Assembly (NCBI GenBank): GCA_007129495.1
Contig: SKVJ01000036.1
Location: 1-43,787, forward strand
DNA from: Dehalococcoidia bacterium
Lineage (GTDB): Bacteria; Chloroflexota; Dehalococcoidia; GIF9; AB-539-J10
DNA length: 43,787 nucleotides
Direction: 5' to 3'
Part shown: piece after piece, positions 8,704 to 16,268 of the stretch
Numbering within the stretch: position 1 is the stretch's first letter
Layout: each line of letters starts with the position of its first letter
Translations under genes and position numbers: made by a program
The notes under the pieces: model-generated
Databases searched by the model: none
Told to the model about the DNA's origin: nothing
What the model saw: the letters and a program-made list of their open reading frames with translations, nothing else

Positions 8704-9036
8704 ATGTCTGAGAAGCGAATGCTGGTTGTCGATGCCGACCTTGTCCGAAAGATAGATGAAAACAGGGGTGAACTTGGCCGGTCGGAATTCATCGACCTCC
8801 TCATCGAAGGTCAGTTGCACGGGAAGGCTGACAACGGGAAGCAGCCCGGACGGCACGATGATGTGGTGACACGTGAAGAGTTCGTCCAGTTTCAGGAAGG
8901 CGCGAAGGAGTTGCTCCGTAGTTTCCTGGACTTCTTCATCAACTACGGTCTTGAATTAGGGCGCGAGCCCCGGGATGAGGAGTTCGAACAACTCAGCCGG
9001 AAGCTGCGATCCCTGGCACGATCACATAACGATTAG
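8704..9036 (+). CDS. Ribbon-helix-helix domain protein with a C-terminal helical tail
   Basis: A 110-residue protein. Residues 5-37 match the ribbon-helix-helix plan: a short beta strand (RMLVVD), then helix 1 (ADLVRKIDENRG) and helix 2 (GRSEFIDLLIEGQL). A charged linker leads into a helical tail that ends in basic residues. RHH proteins bind DNA as dimers through the beta ribbon, often as autoregulators or antitoxins; no toxin gene is adjacent. A strong AAGGAGG lies 7 nt before the ATG. It follows the winged-helix gene by 60 bases and is closed by a strong terminator, so two different DNA-binding proteins share a transcript. The targets are unknown. Confidence 0.7.
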   Translation: MSEKRMLVVDADLVRKIDENRGELGRSEFIDLLIEGQLHGKADNGKQPGRHDDVVTREEFVQFQEGAKELLRSFLDFFINYGLELGREPRDEEFEQLSRKLRSLARSHND

Positions 9037-9057
9037 CCATACTCAAGCATGATATGT

Positions 9058-9087
9058 AACCGCCCCGTCGACGGGGCGGTTTTTTTG
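9058..9087 (+). terminator. Intrinsic terminator of the winged-helix/RHH operon
   Basis: The GC-rich palindrome CCGCCCCGTCGACGGGGCGG (9060-9079), flanked by AA and a run of seven or more T, is a textbook Rho-independent terminator 20 bases after the RHH stop codon. Confidence 0.95.
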
Positions 9088-9119
9088 TCCCATCGCTCTG
9101 TGTCTCCCTCCTGCAACTG

Positions 9120-9140
9120 GAACATAGTTCTAGAACACAA
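9120..9140. promoter_or_regulatory. Operator-like repeat upstream of the GH3 gene
   Basis: GAACATAGTTC (9120-9130) is a dyad with the same GAAC-N3-GTTC core as the site at 8301-8319. It overlaps a second palindrome, GTTCTAGAAC (9127-9136), and the shared half-site TAGAACACA (9131-9139). The regulator of the preceding operon could therefore also control the GH3-type gene. Confidence 0.4.
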
Positions 9141-9263
9141 TCTCTAGGCACCGACCAGGACTATTGTCATAGTTATCTGGTACGGCAGTGTGCTGGCTGC
9201 CTGCAACAGTCCGGTGTGATAAGCGAGCCCGATTGAGTACGTGAACGATGGAGGAACGAGACT

Positions 9264-10940
9264 ATGACAATGATAAAACCGGTGGACCTTCTTCGCGAAG
9301 GGAAGAAAGAAGAAATGTGGCAGATGTGCTGCGGATTCATAGACCTTGACATCGAGCAGTTTATGACGATCCAGCGGCAATTGATGATGGAGCAGATCGA
9401 ACTGTTGAAGGCAAGCAGCCTTGGCCGGAAGTTGATGCGTGGGGCCATGCCATCCACCATCGACGAATTCCGCACCCTGGTGCCTCTGACAACCTACGAC
9501 GATTACATTCCGGAGTTAACGGAAAAGATGGAGGACAGCCTGCCCGCGCGCCCGGCCCAGTGGGTACGGACCTCCGGCTACACCGGCAAGTACGAGATCA
9601 AGTGGATACCGATGTCCGAGCGGTTCGTCGAGGAACTCGAGGTTCTGTGTGCCGCTATCGTGATTCTCTGTATGGCCGATTACCGAGGGGACATGCGCAG
9701 GATGAAAGAACACCTGAAGGTGCTTTCCACCTTTGCATCTCCGCCCTATGCCTCAGGTGTGATCGCTTCTCTGTTGCAGAAGGCGGTGAACTGCGACTTC
9801 CTGCCGTCAAATGCGGACGAACTGACGTTCATCGACAAGGTGAAGCAGGGCTTCTCCCAGGCACTGGATGAAGGACTGGATGGCTTCGGTGGTCTTCCGT
9901 CTGTGCTGGTCACGGTCGGCGAGCAGTTGAAACAGCAGTCAAACCGAATGGATAAGAAGGAATTGCTGAAGCGGCGCCGCGCGCTGATACGGGTTCTCAA
10001 AGGAAAGATGAAGAGTCGTTTCGCCCGCCGGGCGATGCTGCCCCGGGACCTGTGGACGGTGAAGGGTATCCTCGGTGGAGGCACCGATTCCGCCGTTTTC
10101 AAGAAGCGTGTGAATGAGTTGTGGGGACGCACTCCTCTCGAACTGTACGCCGGTTCCGAGGGTGGCATCTATGCAGCCCAGGCGTGGGATTACTCGACGA
10201 TGACGTTCACGCCAAACCTGAATTTCTACGAGTTCATTCCGGAGCGCGAACACTTCAAGTGGCAGATGGATCACTCCTATAAACCCCAAACTGTGCTCCT
10301 CGACGAGGTCAAAGAAGGCGAGGTCTACGAGTTGATCCTCACGAATCTGCATGGGGGAGCGCTCACCCGCTATCGTGTGGGGGATGTAGTGCGCGTCAGG
10401 AGCCTTCGGAATGAAGCGGCCGACATCAACCTTCCCCAGATTGTCTTCGAACGGCGTGCTGATGATCTGATCGACATCGCAGGATTCGGGCGTCTCACAG
10501 AGCGCGTGATATGGGAGGCGATCGAAACAGCAGGGGTTGGCTATGTGGATTGGACGGCACGCAAGGAAATCGTCGATGACCGGGCATTCCTGCACATCTA
10601 CCTGGAGCCGTCAGTCTCCCCGGTGCCTGCCGAGAAGACGTTTACGGCAGAGCTCTACCGGAGATTCAGGGAACTGGACAAGCAGTATAACTTCAACATC
10701 TACTCTATCTTCGGTGAGGACGAGGAACCTCCTCTGGATCTCCCGCTGAAGGTATCGTATCTGTCTCCAGGTTCGTTCAGGCGATACATCGTGCAGCGGC
10801 AGAATGAAGGTGCGGACCTCGGTCACCTTAAGCCGCCCCACATTAACCCGTCCGATGCAGTGCTTGCTGCGCTTTCCGAGCAGGCAGTGGAAGTAGAGCG
10901 TGTGGTTGTGAAGGCGACAGAGCGTGTGAACGCACAGTAG
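9264..10940 (+). CDS. GH3-family acyl-adenylating enzyme
   Basis: A 558-residue member of the GH3 branch of the adenylate-forming superfamily, which couples carboxylic acids to amino acids or other nucleophiles through acyl-AMP. The P-loop-like motif is RTSGYTGKYEIKWIPMS (about residues 97-113). The YAGSEGGI segment (around 295) corresponds to the GH3 Y-x-S-S-E motif. 'LTRYRVGDVVRV' (around 368) is the characteristic RYRVGDVV block before the C-terminal domain. Plant GH3 enzymes conjugate auxin and jasmonate; bacterial substrates are mostly unknown and nothing here shows one. The start is supported by GGAGGAA about 9 nt upstream. It is monocistronic, with operator-like repeats before it and a long hairpin after it. 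Confidence 0.75.
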   Translation: MTMIKPVDLLREGKKEEMWQMCCGFIDLDIEQFMTIQRQLMMEQIELLKASSLGRKLMRGAMPSTIDEFRTLVPLTTYDDYIPELTEKMEDSLPARPAQWVRTSGYTGKYEIKWIPMSERFVEELEVLCAAIVILCMADYRGDMRRMKEHLKVLSTFASPPYASGVIASLLQKAVNCDFLPSNADELTFIDKVKQGFSQALDEGLDGFGGLPSVLVTVGEQLKQQSNRMDKKELLKRRRALIRVLKGKMKSRFARRAMLPRDLWTVKGILGGGTDSAVFKKRVNELWGRTPLELYAGSEGGIYAAQAWDYSTMTFTPNLNFYEFIPEREHFKWQMDHSYKPQTVLLDEVKEGEVYELILTNLHGGALTRYRVGDVVRVRSLRNEAADINLPQIVFERRADDLIDIAGFGRLTERVIWEAIETAGVGYVDWTARKEIVDDRAFLHIYLEPSVSPVPAEKTFTAELYRRFRELDKQYNFNIYSIFGEDEEPPLDLPLKVSYLSPGSFRRYIVQRQNEGADLGHLKPPHINPSDAVLAALSEQAVEVERVVVKATERVNAQ

Positions 10941-10961
10941 AGCTTTTGTGCCCGCATACGT

Positions 10962-10999
10962 CAGTCAGGGTGACGGCTGTGCAGCCGTCACCCTGACTG
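10962..10999. repeat. Long perfect hairpin after the GH3 gene
   Basis: An inverted repeat with 18-bp perfect arms (CAGTCAGGGTGACGGCTG and its complement) around TG. It lies 21 bases after the GH3 stop. There is no run of T after it, so it may act as an RNA 3'-end stabiliser or a weak terminator rather than a standard one. Confidence 0.8.
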
Positions 11000-11109
11000 T
11001 ATTCTAACGCAGAGTCAGGAGTTGTGTTCAGGACATAAGTCCTATATCAGTGGGGCGAGCGGTGGCGGCCCGGGCTCGTAGGATCAGACACCCAGTACCT
11101 TTGTCTGTA

Positions 11110-11137
11110 TTGACGCCATGTACCTTTGTGCCATAAT
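11110..11137 (+). promoter_or_regulatory. Promoter of the cyclic-di-GMP gene (likely leaderless transcript)
   Basis: TTGACG at 11110-11115, a 16-bp spacer, then CATAAT at 11132-11137 (5/6). The ATG at 11146 follows after 8 nt, so the mRNA should start at or next to it. The GGAGG at 11139-11143 would lie before the transcript start and only 2 nt from the ATG, so it cannot serve as a ribosome site. Confidence 0.6.
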
Positions 11138-11145
11138 TGGAGGAT

Positions 11146-14100
11146 ATGAACACCCACGTGGTGGTCCCGTTCGTTGCATCGGTGGCTTATCTTGGTTTGC
11201 TTGCGGTGCTCCTCGCGAACCGCCCATGGGGCCCGAGACATAAGCTATTTGTGGTCTTCCTGGTGGCCGCGTTTCTGTACAGCTTCTCAGATTTCTTCGC
11301 ACGCAGCGAGTATTTTATGGCCCACAAGCACCTGCTGGCGCAGATCGTGATCTGTGGCGCTATCTGGACAGTGGTACAGTTTCACTACTTCATACGACCG
11401 TATTTCAGCAGTAAACCCGTGCGGGTACCGTTTGCGTATCTGTTCCTGCTCGCGTGTGTGGCACTCAGTGTTGCCGGTTTGATACCCCGGGAGACTGTCA
11501 TCACTGAACAGGGGTTCACTGTGTATTACGGGCTGCCGCTCGTGATCCTCTCGGTACTGATATTCATTCTGCTTGGCATTCGTGATGCCATGGCGCTGCT
11601 GCGTCGCTACCACCTTGCGCCTGATGCCAATGACCGCAACCAGATTGCGTACCTGATTGCGGCGATTGCCTTGTTCAGCTTCTTCCTGTTGGTGTCATTC
11701 GCCCCGGGTGCGGGCAGCTATCCCTTCGCCCATGTGGGGAACCTGCTGGTGGCCTGCGTACTCAGCTATGCAGTACTGGCCTATCGTCTACTGGACATTG
11801 GAGTCTTCATGCGCCGGGCATTGGTGTTTGTTCTGCTGTATGGAGGAGGAGTAATCGTCATCCTCTTCGTACTTGAGATCACCCATTACCTCTTCAATAT
11901 TGACTTTGATATGCGCACGGCTATCGCGATGCTGGCGATCAGCGTGCCGGTCATGGTTCTCACCATCCATGTCGTACGGGATGCACTGCAGATGAGAATT
12001 GAGGCTGTGTTCGTCGGAAACAGGTTCGAGGCCCGACGCCAACTCAGCCATTTCATCGAACGGATCTATGATGTGCCGAGTCTGGAGCAATTCGGACGCC
12101 AACTGGTATCGCTTCTCTCCCGTTCGGTGGATGCCAAGGCCGTGCAACTGCTCCTTCCCGACCCTTCGAGCGAAGCTTTTGTTGTTCGCTTCGGCTACCC
12201 TGCAGCACTCGAGAGCAACGTTGTCCAGGAGTTCTCCCTCAAACAGCAGAGTCCTGTGCTCTCGTGGTTGAGGCGTGAGGGGAAGTTACTACCGGTGCGG
12301 TATCTAGACATCAATCCCGAGTTCAGAGCTCTGTGGAAACAGGAGCGGGACGATCTACGTGTGGCGGGCGTTAAGCTCTTCCTGCCGGTTGTTAATCACG
12401 GAGACCTGGTGGCCGTGCTTGCGGCCGGCGAGAAGGCCGGAGGGAAGCCTTACTCCGTGGAAGAAATGGACCTCATGCGCCTGGTCACGAGCCGCGTCGC
12501 AGCCAGTATGGAGAAGCAGTATCTGTACGAGCAGTTGCAGAAGCAGGAACAGGAGCTCACGCTGCTCAACCATCTCGCGCTTATCGTCACATCGAGCCTG
12601 GATGTGCGCGATGCTTTCAATGGGTTTTCCCGAGAATTAAAGAAGGTGGTGGCACTTGATTTCGCCGGCGTGGCTCTTGTTGATGGCGACAAGGTGAAGC
12701 TCGAGGCCATATTTGGCGAGATCGTATCCACCGATGTTGCCGCGATGACGCATTCCGTGTGCGGCACAGCAACTGAGTGGGTGATGCATCACCGGAAGTC
12801 GATCAACCAGTCGGACTTACAGTCGGTTGCCACTTATTGGCCGGATGCACACTATGCGAGGGAAGGAATCCGTTCGCTCGTTCATATTCCCCTTATCGTA
12901 CGGGATCAGATCATTGGCACACTGCTTGTAGCAAGCTGTGAACCGCGCGTCTACAAAGAAGATGACGTCAGGCTCCTGGAGCAGGTTGCACGTCAGATTG
13001 CGACACCTATCGAGAACGCCATGCTGTACGCACGCTCGGAGAAGCGCAGCCGCATCGACGAGTTGACCGGCCTTTTCAACCGGAGGCACTTCGAAGAACG
13101 GCTGAGGGAGGAAGTGTCGCGACACTCCCGTCACGACGGGGTGTTCTCGGTACTGATGATCGATCTCGACGCTTTCAAAGCGTATAACGATGTGTATGGA
13201 CATCCGTCCGGCGATGCGCTGCTGAGGATTGTGAGCGATGTGGTTGCCAGAGAGATTCGTGAGTCGGACCAGGCATTTCGCTATGGGGGTGACGAGATTG
13301 CTGTGATTCTGCCGCGCACCACTCCGCGGGATGCGTACATGGTTGCTGAGCGAGTCAGGCTTAGCATTGCGAAGGAGATGGACGCACAGCAGAGCGGCGT
13401 GACGTGCAGTATCGGTCTCGCCAGCTATCCACAGGACGGTATCATGTCCGGGGAACTTGTGACGACGGCCGATACGGCGCTGTATTACGCGAAACACACC
13501 GGAGGTAACCGCACTTATATCTCTGCGAAGATATTTACTGATGTAGAAGAGGGAACCGAGGTGAAGAACAACCACCGCGGCAGCGGCCTGAGCGCCGTGT
13601 ATGCGCTCGCTGCCGCAGTCGATGCGAAGGACCACTATACGTACGGACATTCCCGTAAGGTCAACGTCTATTCCGTAGTTCTGGCTGAGGCCATCGGGTT
13701 ACCATCCGATGAGGTGTCCCGAATAAGTACCGCGGCACTGCTCCACGACATCGGCAAAATAGGTGTTCCCGACAGCATTCTCAACAAGAAGGGCGAGTTG
13801 GATGAAGGTGAGTGGGAAGCGATCAAAACACATCCCCGTCTCGGCGCGAACATAGTGGGAAACATACACGACCTCGCCCCGTGCGTCGGCACTATCCTGC
13901 ATCACCATGAGAAGTGGGACGGCACGGGATACCCGGACGGACTTCGCGGCAAGTCGATTCCAATCGGCGCCCGTATCCTTGCTATTGCGGATGCGTTTGC
14001 TGCGATGGCATCTATTCGCCCATATCGTGAGTCGCTGGGTGATGAAGAAGCCCTGATCCGCCTGATGCAGTGCAGCGGAACGCAGTTCGACCCCGAGTTG

Positions 14101-14187
14101 ACCGCTCTCTTCATCGAAGAGGTGAAAGCAGGACTGCCGGGCAAGCACAAGGTGAGCAGCGTGCCTCCCATTAAGGGAGATGAGTGA
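11146..14187 (+). CDS. Membrane 7TM-GAF-GAF-GGDEF-HD-GYP cyclic-di-GMP turnover protein
   Basis: A 1013-residue signalling protein. The N-terminal third has seven or eight hydrophobic segments of the histidine-kinase 7TM type. Two GAF-like domains follow (about 300-450 and 465-625). The GGDEF domain starts at DELTGLFN (near 639); its signature is GGDEI (714-718), and an RESD inhibitory site lies five residues before it. The HD-GYP domain has HDIGKIG (H867, D868), HHHEKWDG and GTGYPDG (926-932), all the usual metal and motif residues. The protein could therefore both make and degrade cyclic-di-GMP, gated by the GAF and membrane sensors. Phe to Ile in GGDEF is seen in active members, so cyclase activity is plausible. 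ATG 11146 was chosen because the promoter -10 overlaps the earlier in-frame TTG at 11137. Confidence 0.9.
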   Translation: MNTHVVVPFVASVAYLGLLAVLLANRPWGPRHKLFVVFLVAAFLYSFSDFFARSEYFMAHKHLLAQIVICGAIWTVVQFHYFIRPYFSSKPVRVPFAYLFLLACVALSVAGLIPRETVITEQGFTVYYGLPLVILSVLIFILLGIRDAMALLRRYHLAPDANDRNQIAYLIAAIALFSFFLLVSFAPGAGSYPFAHVGNLLVACVLSYAVLAYRLLDIGVFMRRALVFVLLYGGGVIVILFVLEITHYLFNIDFDMRTAIAMLAISVPVMVLTIHVVRDALQMRIEAVFVGNRFEARRQLSHFIERIYDVPSLEQFGRQLVSLLSRSVDAKAVQLLLPDPSSEAFVVRFGYPAALESNVVQEFSLKQQSPVLSWLRREGKLLPVRYLDINPEFRALWKQERDDLRVAGVKLFLPVVNHGDLVAVLAAGEKAGGKPYSVEEMDLMRLVTSRVAASMEKQYLYEQLQKQEQELTLLNHLALIVTSSLDVRDAFNGFSRELKKVVALDFAGVALVDGDKVKLEAIFGEIVSTDVAAMTHSVCGTATEWVMHHRKSINQSDLQSVATYWPDAHYAREGIRSLVHIPLIVRDQIIGTLLVASCEPRVYKEDDVRLLEQVARQIATPIENAMLYARSEKRSRIDELTGLFNRRHFEERLREEVSRHSRHDGVFSVLMIDLDAFKAYNDVYGHPSGDALLRIVSDVVAREIRESDQAFRYGGDEIAVILPRTTPRDAYMVAERVRLSIAKEMDAQQSGVTCSIGLASYPQDGIMSGELVTTADTALYYAKHTGGNRTYISAKIFTDVEEGTEVKNNHRGSGLSAVYALAAAVDAKDHYTYGHSRKVNVYSVVLAEAIGLPSDEVSRISTAALLHDIGKIGVPDSILNKKGELDEGEWEAIKTHPRLGANIVGNIHDLAPCVGTILHHHEKWDGTGYPDGLRGKSIPIGARILAIADAFAAMASIRPYRESLGDEEALIRLMQCSGTQFDPELTALFIEEVKAGLPGKHKVSSVPPIKGDE

Positions 14188-14193
14188 CCTCAA

Positions 14194-14850
14194 TTAACCC
14201 AAGGGTTTCTTCACCAGCGCGCAGATATTTCTGACATCCTGTGTTGAAGGATCTCCTGGCCGTGTTCCGAAGCCGATGCGCATAATCTTGAACCCGCCCT
14301 GAGTCAATACGTATTCAAGTTCGTCGATCTCGAACAGGTGGTAGTACCGGTTCAGGGTGGTGCTTCCGCTGCGCCACGGCACGAACTGGTCGCGGGAGGT
14401 CCCCTTAAACCTTGGCTGCTCGTAGTTCCACACGCTTAGAAACGCCTCTCCCGCGGGCCGAAGAACCCGTATAAGCTCGTTGATGGCCGTCGTGCGGGAG
14501 GCTTCTCCTTCAACGTGATGGTAGCTCGCGACTGCGATTGCGTAGTCGAAGGAACAATCGGAGAAGGGTAGATGTGACAAGTCTCCCTCTACAAGTGCGG
14601 CATGGAATTCATGTTTCGCCATGTACTTCCGTCCCTCGCAGAGCATGCCCCTGGAATGATCAAGTCCAACCATGTCGAACCTGCGACGGAACGGCAGGAA
14701 GTCGGCGCCATGTCCGCACCCCAGGTTTACCAGTCGCCCGCGCTGCCACCTTTGAGCCATCTCCTCCAGTTCATGTTGCAGCAGCGGCCAGTGTCTCACG
14801 CCGTACCAGGTGGGCGCGATGCGGTCGAATACCTCTCTGTTTGTTCCCAT
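14194..14850 (-). CDS. Trm9/ALKBH8-like class I SAM methyltransferase (candidate tRNA wobble-uridine methyltransferase)
   Basis: A 218-residue Rossmann methyltransferase. Motif I is NLGCGHG (42-48), the acidic residue binding ribose is D64, and the motif IV region is AVASYHHV (106-113). Beyond the generic fold it carries features of the Trm9/ALKBH8 group: FDRIAPTW at the N-terminus, VWNYEQ (140-145), a QFVPW segment (155-159) and RYYHLFEIDEL (168-178). In eukaryotes these enzymes methylate carboxymethyluridine at tRNA position 34, the product of Elp3. Here the gene is divergent from an Elp3 gene with only 29 bases between them, which strengthens the call. No Trm112-like partner is visible. 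The ATG at 14850 is used, with a GTG one codon earlier as an alternative. A generic small-molecule methyltransferase cannot be excluded. Confidence 0.75.
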   Translation of the reverse strand: MGTNREVFDRIAPTWYGVRHWPLLQHELEEMAQRWQRGRLVNLGCGHGADFLPFRRRFDMVGLDHSRGMLCEGRKYMAKHEFHAALVEGDLSHLPFSDCSFDYAIAVASYHHVEGEASRTTAINELIRVLRPAGEAFLSVWNYEQPRFKGTSRDQFVPWRSGSTTLNRYYHLFEIDELEYVLTQGGFKIMRIGFGTRPGDPSTQDVRNICALVKKPLG

Positions 14851-14880
14851 CACAGGCGCCTGCTAGACTCAAGCCTAGCA
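14841..14880 (+). promoter_or_regulatory. Elp3 promoter and dyad in the 29-bp divergent intergenic space
   Basis: For elp3, TTGTTC (14841-14846), a 17-bp spacer and TAGACT (14864-14869) end 10 nt before the ATG, so the leader would be very short and there is no Shine-Dalgarno. An inverted repeat TGCTAG-N8-CTAGCA (14861-14880) covers the -10 and the start codon. The palindrome CAGGCGCCTG (14853-14862) abuts it. The space is so small that both divergent genes could be controlled together. Confidence 0.4.
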
Positions 14881-16268
14881 TGAGGAAGGCGACAAGGACC
14901 ATATCCGGCGTTACTCCGGTTGCCGTTATGGCGAAGCCACATCCCTGTCCCGGCCAGTGTGTTTACTGCCCCTCAGGAGAGGGCACTCCCAAGAGCTACA
15001 CCGAAGAGTCCCCTGCGGTGCTGCGGGCGATGCGCTGTGACTTCGATCCCTTCAGGCAGGTCGAAGTGCGATTGCGCTCATTACAGGATATGGGACATCC
15101 CGTGGACAAGATTGAGTTGATCGTCATGGGCGGGACATTCATGTCCTACCCGGTAGACTACCAGTACTGGTTTATTAAGTCGTGTTACGACGCACTGAAC
15201 GGGGTCGTTGCCCGGGACCTCTCCGTTGCGACATCGCTGAACGAAAGTGCGAAGCATCGATGTGTCGGACTCTGCGTGGAGACACGGCCTGACTGGTGTG
15301 GTGAGGCGGAGATCTCACGCCTTCTGGAATTCGGTGCAACAAGGGTCGAACTGGGCGTGCAGACACTGGACGATAGCATCCATGAATTGACGCGCCGTGG
15401 CCACGGCGTTGCGGAGGTTATCCGTGCAACTTCCCTGTTGAGGAGGCAAGGATTCAAGGTGTATTATCACTGGATGCCCGGCCTTCCCGGGTCTTCACCC
15501 GAAAGCGACCTGGCTCTCACACAGCGACTGTTCAGCGAGCCGAGCTTTCGTCCTGACGGATTGAAACTGTATCCGACGGTAGTGGTCCAGGGTTCGGAAC
15601 TGGAACAGTGGTACAGGAGTGGCCGGTTCCAACCGGGCAGTACATCTGAGATGAGGGACCTTCTTGCGCAAATGAAAACCCTCGTGCCGCCTTACGTTCG
15701 TATCGCTCGTCTCATGCGGGACATTCCGCGCAGGTTCATTCTGGCGGGCTGCGACGACCTCGCCCTCAGGGGAACTGTCAGGGAACGCATGAAGGAACTG
15801 GGTACTACGTGCGAGTGTCTTCGCTGTCGCGAGTATGGCCATCGGCTGCGGGACGGCTGGCGGATCGGAGAACCCGGTCTTCGAAGGAGGGACTACGATA
15901 CGGCCGATGGCACAGAAACAATGCTCTCATATGAGGATTCCGAGGGGACCCTGTTTGCGTTGTTGCGGTTATCATCGACTGGTGTGAGGCCGGGAGTTGC
16001 CCGTAATGAGCCCCCGGTGGTGACAGTGCGGGAACTGCATGTGTTTGGTCCCGAGATGGCGTTGGGTGAGCGTGACAGGGTTGCTGCGCAGCACCGGGGA
16101 CTTGGTGCGGGGCTTCTGAGAGAGGCCGAGCGCATTTCGGTGGCTGAGCATGGGGCTTCGATGCTGCGAATCCTCAGCGGAGTAGGGGTGCGTGGATACT
16201 ATCGGCAACTCGGCTATGAGCAGCAGGGACCATTCATGGTCAAAACCCTGACGTTCGCTTGTGGTTAG
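14880..16268 (+). CDS. elp3: Elp3-type radical SAM/GNAT tRNA uridine modification enzyme
   Basis: A 462-residue protein, close to known bacterial Elp3 lengths. The radical SAM part has CPGQCVYCPSGEGTPKSYT from C23, with cluster cysteines C23, C27 and C30 and the conserved SYT segment. The middle carries 'ELGVQTLDD' and 'YHWMPGLPG', typical Elp3 blocks. The C-terminal acetyltransferase domain shows ELHVFG, QHRGLGAGLL (acetyl-CoA loop) and ILSGVGVRGYYRQLGY. Elp3 uses acetyl-CoA and radical chemistry to place a carboxymethyl group on C5 of wobble uridine in tRNA; Dehalococcoides has a characterised homologue. The ATG at 14880 was chosen over upstream in-frame starts, which run into the divergent methyltransferase gene. 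Its stop overlaps the convergent neighbour's stop. Confidence 0.95.
   Translation: MRKATRTISGVTPVAVMAKPHPCPGQCVYCPSGEGTPKSYTEESPAVLRAMRCDFDPFRQVEVRLRSLQDMGHPVDKIELIVMGGTFMSYPVDYQYWFIKSCYDALNGVVARDLSVATSLNESAKHRCVGLCVETRPDWCGEAEISRLLEFGATRVELGVQTLDDSIHELTRRGHGVAEVIRATSLLRRQGFKVYYHWMPGLPGSSPESDLALTQRLFSEPSFRPDGLKLYPTVVVQGSELEQWYRSGRFQPGSTSEMRDLLAQMKTLVPPYVRIARLMRDIPRRFILAGCDDLALRGTVRERMKELGTTCECLRCREYGHRLRDGWRIGEPGLRRRDYDTADGTETMLSYEDSEGTLFALLRLSSTGVRPGVARNEPPVVTVRELHVFGPEMALGERDRVAAQHRGLGAGLLREAERISVAEHGASMLRILSGVGVRGYYRQLGYEQQGPFMVKTLTFACG

Noticed and set aside
11137-11145. TTG at 11137 as start of the cyclic-di-GMP gene
   Set aside because: It overlaps the -10 box, so it would not be in the transcript.
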